In this document: one piece after another, positions 45,691 through 53,406 of the stretch
Position numbering within the stretch: position 1 is the first letter of the stretch
Layout of the letters: each line of letters starts with the position of its first letter
From: an uncultured Poribacteria bacterium
GTDB taxonomy: Bacteria > Poribacteria > WGA-4E > PCPOR2b
Reading direction: 5' to 3'
DNA length: 64,000 nt
NCBI GenBank assembly: GCA_958296125.1
Contig: OY282444.1
Location: forward strand, 2,761,623-2,825,622
Program-made: the position numbers and the translations under genes
The notes under the pieces: generated by a model
Told to the model about the DNA's origin: nothing
What the model saw: the letters and a program-made list of their open reading frames with translations, nothing else
The model's database searches: none

Positions 45691-45881
45691 TGTAAATCTC
45701 CTTTGTTGTTGTTAAAGGTTAGGTTAACTGCCGAGTCGCGGAGCAGCAGCCTCACGAGGTCATGATCAATCTTCCACGCCCGATCCATCACCACCGCCTT
45801 GACTCGCTCGCCTTCATCGTCGATGAAACGGCGATCGGTTTTGAGGAGATTGATTAGTTTTTCGTGAAAGTGCTTTGGCAT
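45681..45881 (-). pseudogene. Truncated N-terminus of a type III-like DNA methyltransferase
   Basis: The 66-codon frame starts MPKHFHEKLINLLKTDRRF, followed by DDEGERVKAVVMDRAWKIDH, which is the N-terminus of site-specific (type III Mod) DNA methyltransferases, followed by about 15 unrelated residues and a stop. No DPPY or AdoMet motif is present, so the gene is a remnant of at most 55 real codons. It sits beside hicAB in a small accessory island. Confidence 0.65.
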
Positions 45882-45917
45882 GTTGGGGGTCCTTGCGGTG
45901 TTGTTTTTACTGTGCTG

Positions 45918-46175
45918 TCAAGTGCAACGGCTTGTTAGGGCAAATCTCAACATCTTGTTAGCGTAGTCTTTTCCGGATGTCGCTGAAGGCAGTGGTCTGC
46001 CATCTCGCTGATATAGTTCAATGGTCTCTTCAACGATGCAACACAGTTCTGAGAATACCTCTTGTTCGTTATCCCCGTGGCATCCACCATAAAAGAGCCC
46101 TGGACAACTGCCAACATAGCATTGGTCTTCATCAGACCATTCGACAATTTTGACGTAACGGCTGCTTGTGTTCAT
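45918..46175 (-). CDS. hicB: HicB-family antitoxin
   Basis: An 85-aa protein with the partial RNase H fold of HicB: YVKIVEWSDEDQCYVGSCPG, GDNEQEVFSEL and LYQRDGRPLPSA. No C-terminal DNA-binding domain is obvious. Its start ATG overlaps the hicA stop by 4 bp (ATGA), so the pair is translationally coupled. It neutralises the HicA mRNA interferase. Confidence 0.87.
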   Translation of the reverse strand: MNTSSRYVKIVEWSDEDQCYVGSCPGLFYGGCHGDNEQEVFSELCCIVEETIELYQRDGRPLPSATSGKDYANKMLRFALTSRCT

Positions 46176-46369
46176 TTTTTCGATTCCTCAATAGCGGCTT
46201 TGACAACCTTTTCCTGATAGTGCTTTGCGTCAGCACGGGATTGACCGGAAAGTATCACAAATTTAGAAACTTTCGGATGGACAAATTTCCTATGACTCCC
46301 TTTTCCACCACGGTTTACAAATCCAGCAGTTTCAAGGTCTTTGATGAGGGCTCTTATCTTGCGTGGCAT
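46172..46369 (-). CDS. hicA: HicA-family toxin (mRNA interferase)
   Basis: A 65-aa protein with the dsRBD-like HicA fold, LIKDLETAGFVNRGGKGSHRKFVHP, including the conserved Gly-Ser-His catalytic motif. It cleaves mRNA when not bound by HicB. The order toxin then antitoxin is normal for hicAB. The ribosome-binding site is weak (GATAGAAG). Confidence 0.9.
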   Translation of the reverse strand: MPRKIRALIKDLETAGFVNRGGKGSHRKFVHPKVSKFVILSGQSRADAKHYQEKVVKAAIEESKK

Positions 46370-46402
46370 CTTCTATCTGTGCTTGTCTGTAAGTTCATTG
46401 GT

Positions 46403-46615
46403 TCATTTTGATGTGAGTTGAGCAACTTCAAGAACTCTTTGAAGTCGGGTAGTAGTTAGATCATAGCCATAGTTAATCTGCCGCATCGATTCAACGGCTT
46501 CCAAGCGTTCCTGTGGCGTTTTGGAGTGCCAATATTCCTTTTCGTCTGACTCTTCAGAAAGTGCCACTACTGAAAGAACGCTTTTGTTCATTTTGAAGAT
46601 ATCTACTGTATTCAT
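46403..46615 (-). CDS. Small conserved protein linked to toxin-antitoxin loci, unknown function
   Basis: A 70-aa protein with the segment EYWHSKTPQERLEAVESMRQ followed by INYGYDLTTTRLQRVLEV. This pattern occurs in short proteins often found next to AbiEii-type nucleotidyltransferase toxins or in toxin-antitoxin islands; here no such partner follows. It lies 33 bp upstream of hicA on the same strand. Confidence 0.65.
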   Translation of the reverse strand: MNTVDIFKMNKSVLSVVALSEESDEKEYWHSKTPQERLEAVESMRQINYGYDLTTTRLQRVLEVAQLTSK

Positions 46616-46756
46616 GCGTTTCTGCCTTAATCCTAATGGTAAAATACTCCTCAGAGGTTTACAGGCTTACTAATTCGGCGTATTGTGCATGGAGTAGAGT
46701 GGATCGGAGGAGGGACTTCAATATGTAACCTGAACACTCTTGACACAGCAGTTCAC

Positions 46757-47218
46757 TCATTCGGCCATCTGTCGGATTGCTTCTTCGTAGATCTCCCTGA
46801 GCGGGGCCCCATGTTGCTCGGCAAGCCGCTTGCAATCTTCGTATTCAGGAACTGTTTTAATTAACTGGTTTTCCAAATACCCGCATTTCGCACGGACAGT
46901 TCCCCATCGCGTTTGGACATCGACAAAATCACGAGTCAGTTTTAATCGTTCAACGGTGTAGCATCTGATGCCAAACGTGGTTGTTTCTATGAGAAGCATT
47001 TTGCTCAGTGCATCGCGGAGCGTCGGTGTACAAAGGACACTCAGTTTTGTCGCCGGTCGACCTTTCTTCATGAAAATCGGTGTCATGAAAACGTCGAGGG
47101 CACCTCGCTCAAACAGTTGCTCCATCAGATAGCCCGCAATCTCTGGCGACATATCGTCGAGGTTAGTTTCAATCACGCAGACCTGATCGCGCTCAACGGT
47201 TTTTTTTTGCCGATACAT
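46757..47218 (-). CDS. larC: LarC C-terminal part (LarC2), nickel-pincer cofactor biosynthesis
   Basis: A 153-aa frame that continues LarC: VIETNLDDMSPEIAGYLMEQ, MKKGRPATKLSVLC and ETTTFGIRCYTVER are typical of the C-terminal CTP/nickel-binding half (DUF111). Its 5' part overlaps the larC1 frame by 46 bp around a run of nine A (minus strand), one base back in frame. It is probably translated mainly as a fusion by -1 slippage at that run. Confidence 0.88.
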   Translation of the reverse strand: MYRQKKTVERDQVCVIETNLDDMSPEIAGYLMEQLFERGALDVFMTPIFMKKGRPATKLSVLCTPTLRDALSKMLLIETTTFGIRCYTVERLKLTRDFVDVQTRWGTVRAKCGYLENQLIKTVPEYEDCKRLAEQHGAPLREIYEEAIRQMAE

Positions 47219-48006
47219 AGTCGTAAGAGGTTCGGTTGCTCCTCAAGATTGCGTGTTCCAGCACCGTAGCCAATTCGGTTGATGGTCATCTCCGGCATTC
47301 TACCGAATCCATCCGCAAGCGTCGTGATAATGGCTGCACCGGTGGGTGTCACCAATTCTTTTCGGATGTCAGTCTGTCGGATGGGCACACCGCACAGCAG
47401 TTCCATCGTTCCCGGCGCAGGGACGGGCATAAATCCGTGGGCGCATCGGACGAAGCCGCCTCCGAGCGACAGCGGAGAGGCGTAGATTTCATCAACCTCT
47501 AGAAGGTGTAGTCCAACGACGGCTCCAACGATGTCCACTATCGCATCGATGCCGCTAACTTCGTGTAGGTGCACCTGATCTTTGGGGGTGTTGTGGACTT
47601 TCGCTTCCGCCGCTGCCAGTCGATCAAAAATCCGCTTTGCGCGGTCAATGATTACTTCCCCAAGGTCGCTATTGTCCAGAATAGCAAAAATATCGGAGAG
47701 GTGACGGCTTGGTCCATGCGTGTGCGAGTGATCATGATGCTCGTGCTCGTGGGTGTGATGGTGGTGTGTCTCCGAAGAGTCGTTGTGCCCGTGTGAACCC
47801 TCAGTCGGATCAGCGGTTTCCACGACTGCCCGTGTGCCGCTGATGCTGTGCTTCGTGGCTTTCTCGAAACGCAAAGTAAATTCGTCCAGTTTCAACTTTG
47901 CCAACTCCGTGCTCAGTGCGTCTGGATCGACCCCCCCATCAACCAAGGCACCGAGCACCATGTCTCCACTGATACCTGAGAAGCAATCGAAATAGGCAAT
48001 TTTCAA
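47173..48006 (-). CDS. larC: LarC N-terminal part (LarC1), nickel-pincer cofactor biosynthesis
   Basis: A 277-aa frame beginning MKIAYFDCFSGISGDMVLGA, the LarC signature, with a His-rich nickel-binding segment (HHHHTHEHEHHDHSHTHG) and LHEVSGIDAIVDIVGA. LarC inserts Ni into the pincer nucleotide used by lactate racemase LarA and relatives. The frame stops soon after GTRNLEEQPNLLRLCIGKKK, where larC2 begins at the A9 run. The start is a TTG with AAGGAG 6 nt upstream. No larA, larB or larE is in the window. Confidence 0.9.
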   Translation of the reverse strand: MKIAYFDCFSGISGDMVLGALVDGGVDPDALSTELAKLKLDEFTLRFEKATKHSISGTRAVVETADPTEGSHGHNDSSETHHHHTHEHEHHDHSHTHGPSRHLSDIFAILDNSDLGEVIIDRAKRIFDRLAAAEAKVHNTPKDQVHLHEVSGIDAIVDIVGAVVGLHLLEVDEIYASPLSLGGGFVRCAHGFMPVPAPGTMELLCGVPIRQTDIRKELVTPTGAAIITTLADGFGRMPEMTINRIGYGAGTRNLEEQPNLLRLCIGKKKPLSAIRSA

Positions 48007-48026
48007 AGAAAACTCCTTGTTGTTTT

Positions 48027-48077
48027 GAATCCCGATCTCCGCATCGGGGGCATTGAGCGTTCAACTGTGTAAGTCCT
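48027..48077. repeat. Dispersed repeats E and A, side by side
   Basis: TTTTGAATCCCGATCT followed by CGCATCGGGGG is a reverse copy of repeat E (also at 30093-30121, 44169-44195 and 22059-22088). Directly after it, GAGCGTTCAACTGTGTAAGT with CCTA is a reverse copy of repeat A. Confidence 0.7.
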
Positions 48078-48204
48078 ATCATGTTAAGGCATCGTCCAGC
48101 AGAAACCGAGTTTTTGCCAACAACTCGATTTCTATTCGCGCGTTGCACCTTCTTTTTACATGAACCACGGTCCTAGTCTGCACCTACCCGCGTGAGCGTG
48201 CGGT

Positions 48205-49131
48205 TTAGTACCCCAGCAACTCAATCCCTTCTCGATACGTCTGAGCCGATGTTTGCAACGCTTGGAGTTCAGCGTCGGTTAATTCAACTTCGATAATCTG
48301 TTCGACACCGGCCTCCCCTAATTTAATTGGAACACCGATATAAAGGTCGTCAATACCGAACTGTCCGGTCAGATGTGCTGCACAGGGAATAAGTCGTTTT
48401 TTGTCGCGGATAATTGCATCCGCCATCTGAGCAAGCGAGGCACCCGCTGCGTAGTAACCACTTGTCTTCAGCAGATCGACCACTTCCGCACCGCCATCTC
48501 GGGTGCGCTGTGCCAATTCCTCAATTCGTTCCGCAGACATCAGTTGCGTAATTGGGATTCCGCCGACCGTTGTGTAACGTGGCAGAGGCACCATCGTATC
48601 TCCGTGTCCCCCCATCACGAGGGCACTGATATCTTCAACGGACACCCCTAGCTCAAGGGAGATGAAGTAACGGAAACGCGCTGAATCGAGTACACCCGCC
48701 TGTCCAACCACTCGGTTAGACGGAAATCCCGAAACCTTCCACCCATGATAGGTCATGATGTCCAACGGATTGGTCAACATTACAATGATGCAATCCGGCG
48801 AGTGCTTCACGACGTTTTCCGTGACGCTGCCAACGATTCTCGCGTTTGTTTGCAAAAGATCTTCGCGGGTCATCCCCGGCTTGCGGGGCGATCCAGAGGT
48901 GATAATCACCACGTCAGAACCCGCCGTATCTTCGTAACCTATTGAACCCGTGACACTTGCGTCGAACATTTCAACGGGCGATGCCTGTGCCATATCCAAA
49001 CTTTTTCCTTGCGGGATGCCGTCGATAATGTCTATCATCACGACATCGCCAAGCTGCTTTTGTGCGATGAACAGCGCGGCAGTCGCGCCGACATTTCCAG
49101 CACCAATCACACTAATTTTTTTTCGAGCCAT
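48205..49131 (-). CDS. mdh: Malate dehydrogenase (LDH-like MDH)
   Basis: NAD-dependent oxidation of malate to oxaloacetate, TCA cycle, 308 aa. It has the Rossmann motif VIGAGNVGAT, substrate-binding ITSGSPRKPGMTR, NPLDIMTYHGW and the catalytic His in MGGHGDTMV. The Arg-rich loop (RKPGMTR) with Arg rather than Gln at the specificity position favours malate over lactate. It is followed upstream by icd and the citrate synthase-like gene on the same strand. Confidence 0.94.
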   Translation of the reverse strand: MARKKISVIGAGNVGATAALFIAQKQLGDVVMIDIIDGIPQGKSLDMAQASPVEMFDASVTGSIGYEDTAGSDVVIITSGSPRKPGMTREDLLQTNARIVGSVTENVVKHSPDCIIVMLTNPLDIMTYHGWKVSGFPSNRVVGQAGVLDSARFRYFISLELGVSVEDISALVMGGHGDTMVPLPRYTTVGGIPITQLMSAERIEELAQRTRDGGAEVVDLLKTSGYYAAGASLAQMADAIIRDKKRLIPCAAHLTGQFGIDDLYIGVPIKLGEAGVEQIIEVELTDAELQALQTSAQTYREGIELLGY

Positions 49132-49436
49132 TCGTTTTCCCTATGATAGTAGAACTTACGCACTTCAGCGTAGGTTTGCACGATTTCTTAATCCGATAAC
49201 TAACGGAGTTTGGCTGACTACCTCCCCTCCCTCGCATCTCGACAGGTCGACACCTAAGGCCTGTCAAGGTCACCAAAGGGTTTGGGCTGCGGGGGCTTGT
49301 CAGCAAGATATGATAAGTTGCGCCTGATTGCTCTGTGTTTTCTAAAAAATAACACGTGATACGTAATGCGTAAAAAAACTGTCTATGAAATGATGGTGGT
49401 TGTGCAGACAGTTCCTTACTTATTACTTGTTACACA
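49132..49436. other. Gene-free interval between icd and mdh (305 bp)
   Basis: It contains dispersed repeat A (about 49149-49168), the heptamer-like run AACACGTGATACGTAATGCG (about 49351-49370), and a T/A-rich stretch before the icd stop. No gene or clear promoter was found. Confidence 0.5.
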
Positions 49437-50645
49437 TTATGCTTCTGCGTTCACGTATTCTTCCCACCGTGCCTCAACATTGGCATCCTCAACTGTCTCC
49501 ATGATGTAATTACCGAATGCCTCGCTGGTTGCACCTGTGCTGCGTCCGGTCATAACAACCTTGCGCTCGTACTGCCCGCAAATGTCGAGGGCTTTGTGCA
49601 GCTTTTGACCGAGTTCATCAAATCCGATATGCTCAAGCATCATGGCACCTGCCCGAATAAGAGAGCTTGGGTCGGCATACTGCGCCCTTCCTTCTTGCAC
49701 CATTCGCGGGGCACTCCCGTGAATCGCCTCAAACATGGCATACTGTTTGCCGATGTTCGCGCTACCGGCGGTTCCAACGCCACCCTGAATCTGGGCTGCC
49801 TCATCAGTTAAGATATCACCGTAGAGGTTGGGGAGCACAAGTACTTGGAAATCCTGTTGACGCGCTGGATTTATCAGGGCCGCGGTCATAATGTCGATGT
49901 ACCAACTATCCCATTCAATATCCGTATACCGTTTCGCAATCTTGCGAGCAAAATCGAGAAACTTACCGTCGGTCGTCTTGACGATGTTTGCCTTTGTGAC
50001 GACCGTCACCTTAGTTTTGCCGGTCCGTTTCGCGTGGGCAAAGGCTGCCTCAATAATCCGTTCAGACCCTTGGCTTGTGATGACGCGAAAATCTATCCCC
50101 AAGTCATCGGTGACATTGATGCCTTGGCTGCCAAGCGCGTACATATCTTCGGTGTTCTCACGAAAGAAGGTCCAGTCAATGTTTTCAGCAGGAACGCGCA
50201 CCGGGCGGACATTAGCGAATAGGTCAAGTAACTTACGCATGGAAACGTTCGCGCTCTCTAAATTGGGCCACCCATCCCCTTGTTCAGGCGTATGAGTTGG
50301 TCCCTTTAGCGTTACATGGCACGCCTTAATCTCCTCGAGCACATCGTCCGGTATTGACTGCATCTGTGCAGCACGGTTTTCGATGGTGAGCCCTTCTATG
50401 AACCGAAACTCAACCTTCCCGCTGCTGACCGGCTCGCGCAGGAGATATTCAAACACACGCTGGGTTGCGGCACTAATCGTTGGACCAATGCCGTCACCAC
50501 CAAGCATACCAACAATGATAGGAGAAATAGAACTGTAATCCATCCAATCTGGTTCTTGTTTGAGTTTCTCGACTCTCTCAAGTTGCTGCTGCAAAACGTT
50601 TCCGAAATGTTCTTTTGCGGCCTCAATTGCCTCTGAGTTGACCAC
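49437..50645 (-). CDS. icd: Isocitrate dehydrogenase (NAD(P)-dependent, Icd/IDH family)
   Basis: Oxidative decarboxylation of isocitrate, 402 aa, in the IDH/IPMDH superfamily. The isocitrate-binding motif SANVSMRKLLDLFANVRPVR matches ICDH (S-x-N-x2-R), and the metal region NLYGDILTDEAAQIQGGVGT is intact. The start is a GTG with AAAGGAGT upstream. The cofactor preference is not obvious from sequence by eye. 3-isopropylmalate dehydrogenase is unlikely because of the Ser-containing active-site helix. Confidence 0.92.
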   Translation of the reverse strand: MVNSEAIEAAKEHFGNVLQQQLERVEKLKQEPDWMDYSSISPIIVGMLGGDGIGPTISAATQRVFEYLLREPVSSGKVEFRFIEGLTIENRAAQMQSIPDDVLEEIKACHVTLKGPTHTPEQGDGWPNLESANVSMRKLLDLFANVRPVRVPAENIDWTFFRENTEDMYALGSQGINVTDDLGIDFRVITSQGSERIIEAAFAHAKRTGKTKVTVVTKANIVKTTDGKFLDFARKIAKRYTDIEWDSWYIDIMTAALINPARQQDFQVLVLPNLYGDILTDEAAQIQGGVGTAGSANIGKQYAMFEAIHGSAPRMVQEGRAQYADPSSLIRAGAMMLEHIGFDELGQKLHKALDICGQYERKVVMTGRSTGATSEAFGNYIMETVEDANVEARWEEYVNAEA

Positions 50646-50797
50646 TCGCGACTCCTTTCTAACTAAAAAAACAACGGCTCAGATCGCATGGTAAACTATG
50701 CTGCTAAGAGACTCCACTGCGAAGATTAGATGAGCCTGATTACTTACTAGTGAACTCTTGGGATCCGGTTTCAGGCCATTCGCCCACATATCGTTGT

Positions 50798-52360
50798 TCA
50801 ATGTGGGGAAAAAGCGTCTTCCTGAACCAGTCGATTATGGGTTGAGACAACCAGATCCGGAATCGTTAAATCACTGCTATCTGTGGGAATAATCTGGGGG
50901 TCGGGAGGGATGACCGGGCGAATAATGTGACGGTCTTGCAATTGTTCTCGCGCATCCATTATCCAACCAAATCCCCTAAAGATGTAGGTAAGCAGCGTTC
51001 GATCTAATTCATGGATACCCAACGCCTCTTGAACCGCCCAGCCTCCGAAATCTGTGTTTGGTGTCAAACGAAGTGGCGGATCGTTTTCTCGTCCCGGCTT
51101 AATCACGCCTTCGACAAACGCAAGCTGATATATACGTTGAACCATGCTGAGCCGCTGCTTTTGCTTCTCGTCAAGCGTGAGCTCCCCGCTATCTATTGCC
51201 TGCAAAATAGGTTCAATGTAAATTGCAGGTCTCGGATCTTGCTGAATTTCGTCGACTCTACCTGCGGCAGCTATTTCGGGGTGACCAAACGTTGGAATCC
51301 CTCCTCCGAGCACTTCGTTTCGGATAGCTTCTTCCCGCTTTTCTGGAGGGAGTTGTTCAAGTGCATTGATAAAATGCGTCATATCATGAATTGCGCCAAA
51401 ATGCCGATCTCCGTCAAGGTTCATGTGAGCGGCAGTCAAGAAGTCAGAGACAGAGGGAGTATGTAACGTTGCCATATATCGGGCAACCATGTTGGATCCG
51501 GCCGATCCGTGGTGGGTTTGTATGACTCCCATTCGTTCCAAGGCTTTATTCTCTACTTCATTGGCACGGTGGCCCAAGAGAAGACTGTAGCACGTCTGAA
51601 ACGCCGTTTTCCCCGCGTTATCTTCTTCTGTGATAAGCGCGTTCGTTTGGCAGGCGAGCTGTTCAGGGGTTAAATTCGCGTTCTTTTCTAGTAGACCGCG
51701 CATGTAAGCTGACGTTGCGCCTACTGCTACATTCTCCATCTGTGTTCCAATCATTTGAAGTAGAAGGCGGCCCTCACACCTTTCGTCGTTCAACCCACGC
51801 TCTGGGATGCGGTTTTTCGCCCGATTTGCTTTTCTCAGCGTCGAAAAGTGCTGAATTGCAAGCTCGGGCCCCAACTCTGGAAATGTTTCAACAAAGTTGG
51901 CGACCTGCTCGATTAATGTCTGGCACCCCGAAGTATCTTCCCTGATAACCCTTCTGGCTCGGTAAAACTTGCGATTAATCAGTTCCCTCAGCACTGCCTC
52001 TTCGTCGAAACCCTTCTGAACCTTTTCGGGTCTTCTACCGAACAAACCTACAAAGATTACATACGCAGGCGCAAGTCCGCTGGCGACAATCTCACTCTCT
52101 TGAATCACACCGCGGATGCCAAAACTACGGATATTCAGTGTTATATCTGCGCCAGCGCAATCAACTTTTGCGTGATGCAAAACCGGATTTGCGAAAACCT
52201 TCGTGGACTGAGGCATCGTGTTAAAAGCTTTGAGAACATTTGCGATTGCTTGTTCATCCAATTGTCCTGCGCTTTGCAGCGCATCCGTCACCGGGCTGTA
52301 AGTTGAAGTTTCAGGGAGCTCTGAAAACATCTGTCGCATGGCTGCTATCTTCTGTGCCAT
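50798..52360 (-). CDS. Divergent citrate synthase-like protein
   Basis: A 520-aa protein whose C-terminal 250 residues follow the citrate synthase plan: QTHHGSAGSNMVARYMATLH (His283/284), GDRHFGAIHDM (His320, corresponding to the first catalytic His), TFGHPEI (His360, second catalytic His), a DPR motif (375-377), and LTPNTDFGGW (catalytic Asp437). Then an IFRGFGWIMDAREQ segment resembles the dimer-interface tail. The N-terminal 200 residues are poorly conserved and the usual RVYK after the second His is PEIA. The neighbours icd and mdh support a TCA role, condensing oxaloacetate with acetyl-CoA, but a different acyl-CoA or lyase role is possible. Confidence 0.75.
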   Translation of the reverse strand: MAQKIAAMRQMFSELPETSTYSPVTDALQSAGQLDEQAIANVLKAFNTMPQSTKVFANPVLHHAKVDCAGADITLNIRSFGIRGVIQESEIVASGLAPAYVIFVGLFGRRPEKVQKGFDEEAVLRELINRKFYRARRVIREDTSGCQTLIEQVANFVETFPELGPELAIQHFSTLRKANRAKNRIPERGLNDERCEGRLLLQMIGTQMENVAVGATSAYMRGLLEKNANLTPEQLACQTNALITEEDNAGKTAFQTCYSLLLGHRANEVENKALERMGVIQTHHGSAGSNMVARYMATLHTPSVSDFLTAAHMNLDGDRHFGAIHDMTHFINALEQLPPEKREEAIRNEVLGGGIPTFGHPEIAAAGRVDEIQQDPRPAIYIEPILQAIDSGELTLDEKQKQRLSMVQRIYQLAFVEGVIKPGRENDPPLRLTPNTDFGGWAVQEALGIHELDRTLLTYIFRGFGWIMDAREQLQDRHIIRPVIPPDPQIIPTDSSDLTIPDLVVSTHNRLVQEDAFSPH

Positions 52361-52788
52361 TAAAATCTCCTTCGTTGAGGGCTGATCAGAACTAGGAGTG
52401 TGGGAGGCTGCGGCAGGAATGACTCTTTGCTCAAATTGACCGCTTGAATAATATACAGTGTTGGGGTTCTATTTGGGGATGTCTGCGGGTCGTTCATTTC
52501 CATTGTGAAGAAAAGGTTTCCTCAATGCTTAACTAGCAAGTGCTATATCTGACTACAGATCATTGCAACTACGAATCATAAAGAGAAAGGAACTTAGCCA
52601 AAAAATGGGGGAGGCACCAACAATTTATACATTATTAGGAACCCGCAAACCGCTCGATTGGGCGGAGCCAATAGGCGCATTTGCGACATTCTCATTATCT
52701 CAAGTGGTAAGGACAACCAATCATCTATTGAATTTACGCTATTGTAGCAAAGGCATCCCTATAAAGTCAAGACAAAACAAGGGAACAA

Positions 52789-52826
52789 TAGGGCTATTTA
52801 GTTTTCCGTTTTTTGACCGATTTTGG
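52789..52826. repeat. Dispersed repeat B, copy 3
   Basis: TAGGGCTATTTAGTTTTCCG followed by TTTTTTGACCGATTTTGG. It is nearly identical to the copy at 20054-20090 over about 45 bp. Confidence 0.8.
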
Positions 52827-52911
52827 CGGGTAGTCCGCGCCACCGTTCCGTGTGCAGGCGTGACCAGGGGCGGAACGGACCCTATCTTATCAGAGCGGCA
52901 ATAAATCGCCG

Positions 52912-52990
52912 AACTACCTCCCTGATAAGAGAAAGCCCCCTGATAAGGGGGTTAGGGGGTTGGCTTTGAGCGTTCAACTGCGTAAGTCCT
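52912..52990. repeat. Dispersed repeats C and A, adjacent
   Basis: CTCCCTGATAAGAGAAAGCC and CCTGATAAGGGGG, the hairpin-forming repeat C, is followed directly by GCGTTCAACTGCGTAAGTCC, a reverse copy of repeat A. Confidence 0.7.
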
Positions 52991-52995
52991 AATTA

Positions 52996-53335
52996 CTACG
53001 AACAAACCGTTTCTCAAGAGAGGCGTGAGGGGATCAAAGATGTTGAAGGTGCCCTTGCCCAAACGACAAAGCTGACACCAGCGGAGATCCATGCCAGATG
53101 TGTCGGAGAACTGTTCTTTGAGGTGGATGAGATTCGATTGATATCCAAAGTCCGACTGGATAAGTATTTGGAAGGGGTTCAGCGACAAGTTGTTGGGCGG
53201 AGAGATCGAGATGGAAGGAGGCATCAGGTATTAAGTACGCCTGATGCACTACAGGACAGTTTTCAGTTCATCCAAAGTGATCGGTATAGCCTGCATTGGT
53301 GTGCCCTCCATGAGAGGCCCGGCAATCATAGGTGA
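52996..53335 (+). pseudogene. Possible degenerate gene fragment, unknown family
   Basis: The plus frame reads SQERREGIKDVEGALAQTTK and then LTPAEIHARCVGELFFEVDE, with protein-like composition and no start or ribosome-binding site, ending in a stop near 53335. It is preceded directly by dispersed repeats. No family is recognised; it may be the tail of a gene destroyed by rearrangement. Confidence 0.3.
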
Positions 53336-53406
53336 AATGTTGGCCCCACTGTGGCTAGTTTACCCTGATAGGTTAATCCATGTTCGTCCAATCCGATTAG
53401 CGAATC

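Larger units (their letters stand above)
52361..53406. other. Gene-poor interval (about 1 kb) with repeats and a gene remnant
   Basis: No intact gene is supported. It contains repeat B (52789-52826), repeat C (52912-52962) and repeat A (52965-52990), then a plus-strand reading frame (about 52996-53335) listed separately as a possible remnant. The 52563-52904 frame overlaps the repeats and is probably not real. Confidence 0.55.

Noticed and set aside
52563-52904. A 113-codon plus-strand frame
   Set aside because: It runs through dispersed repeat B and has no ribosome-binding site or family features.
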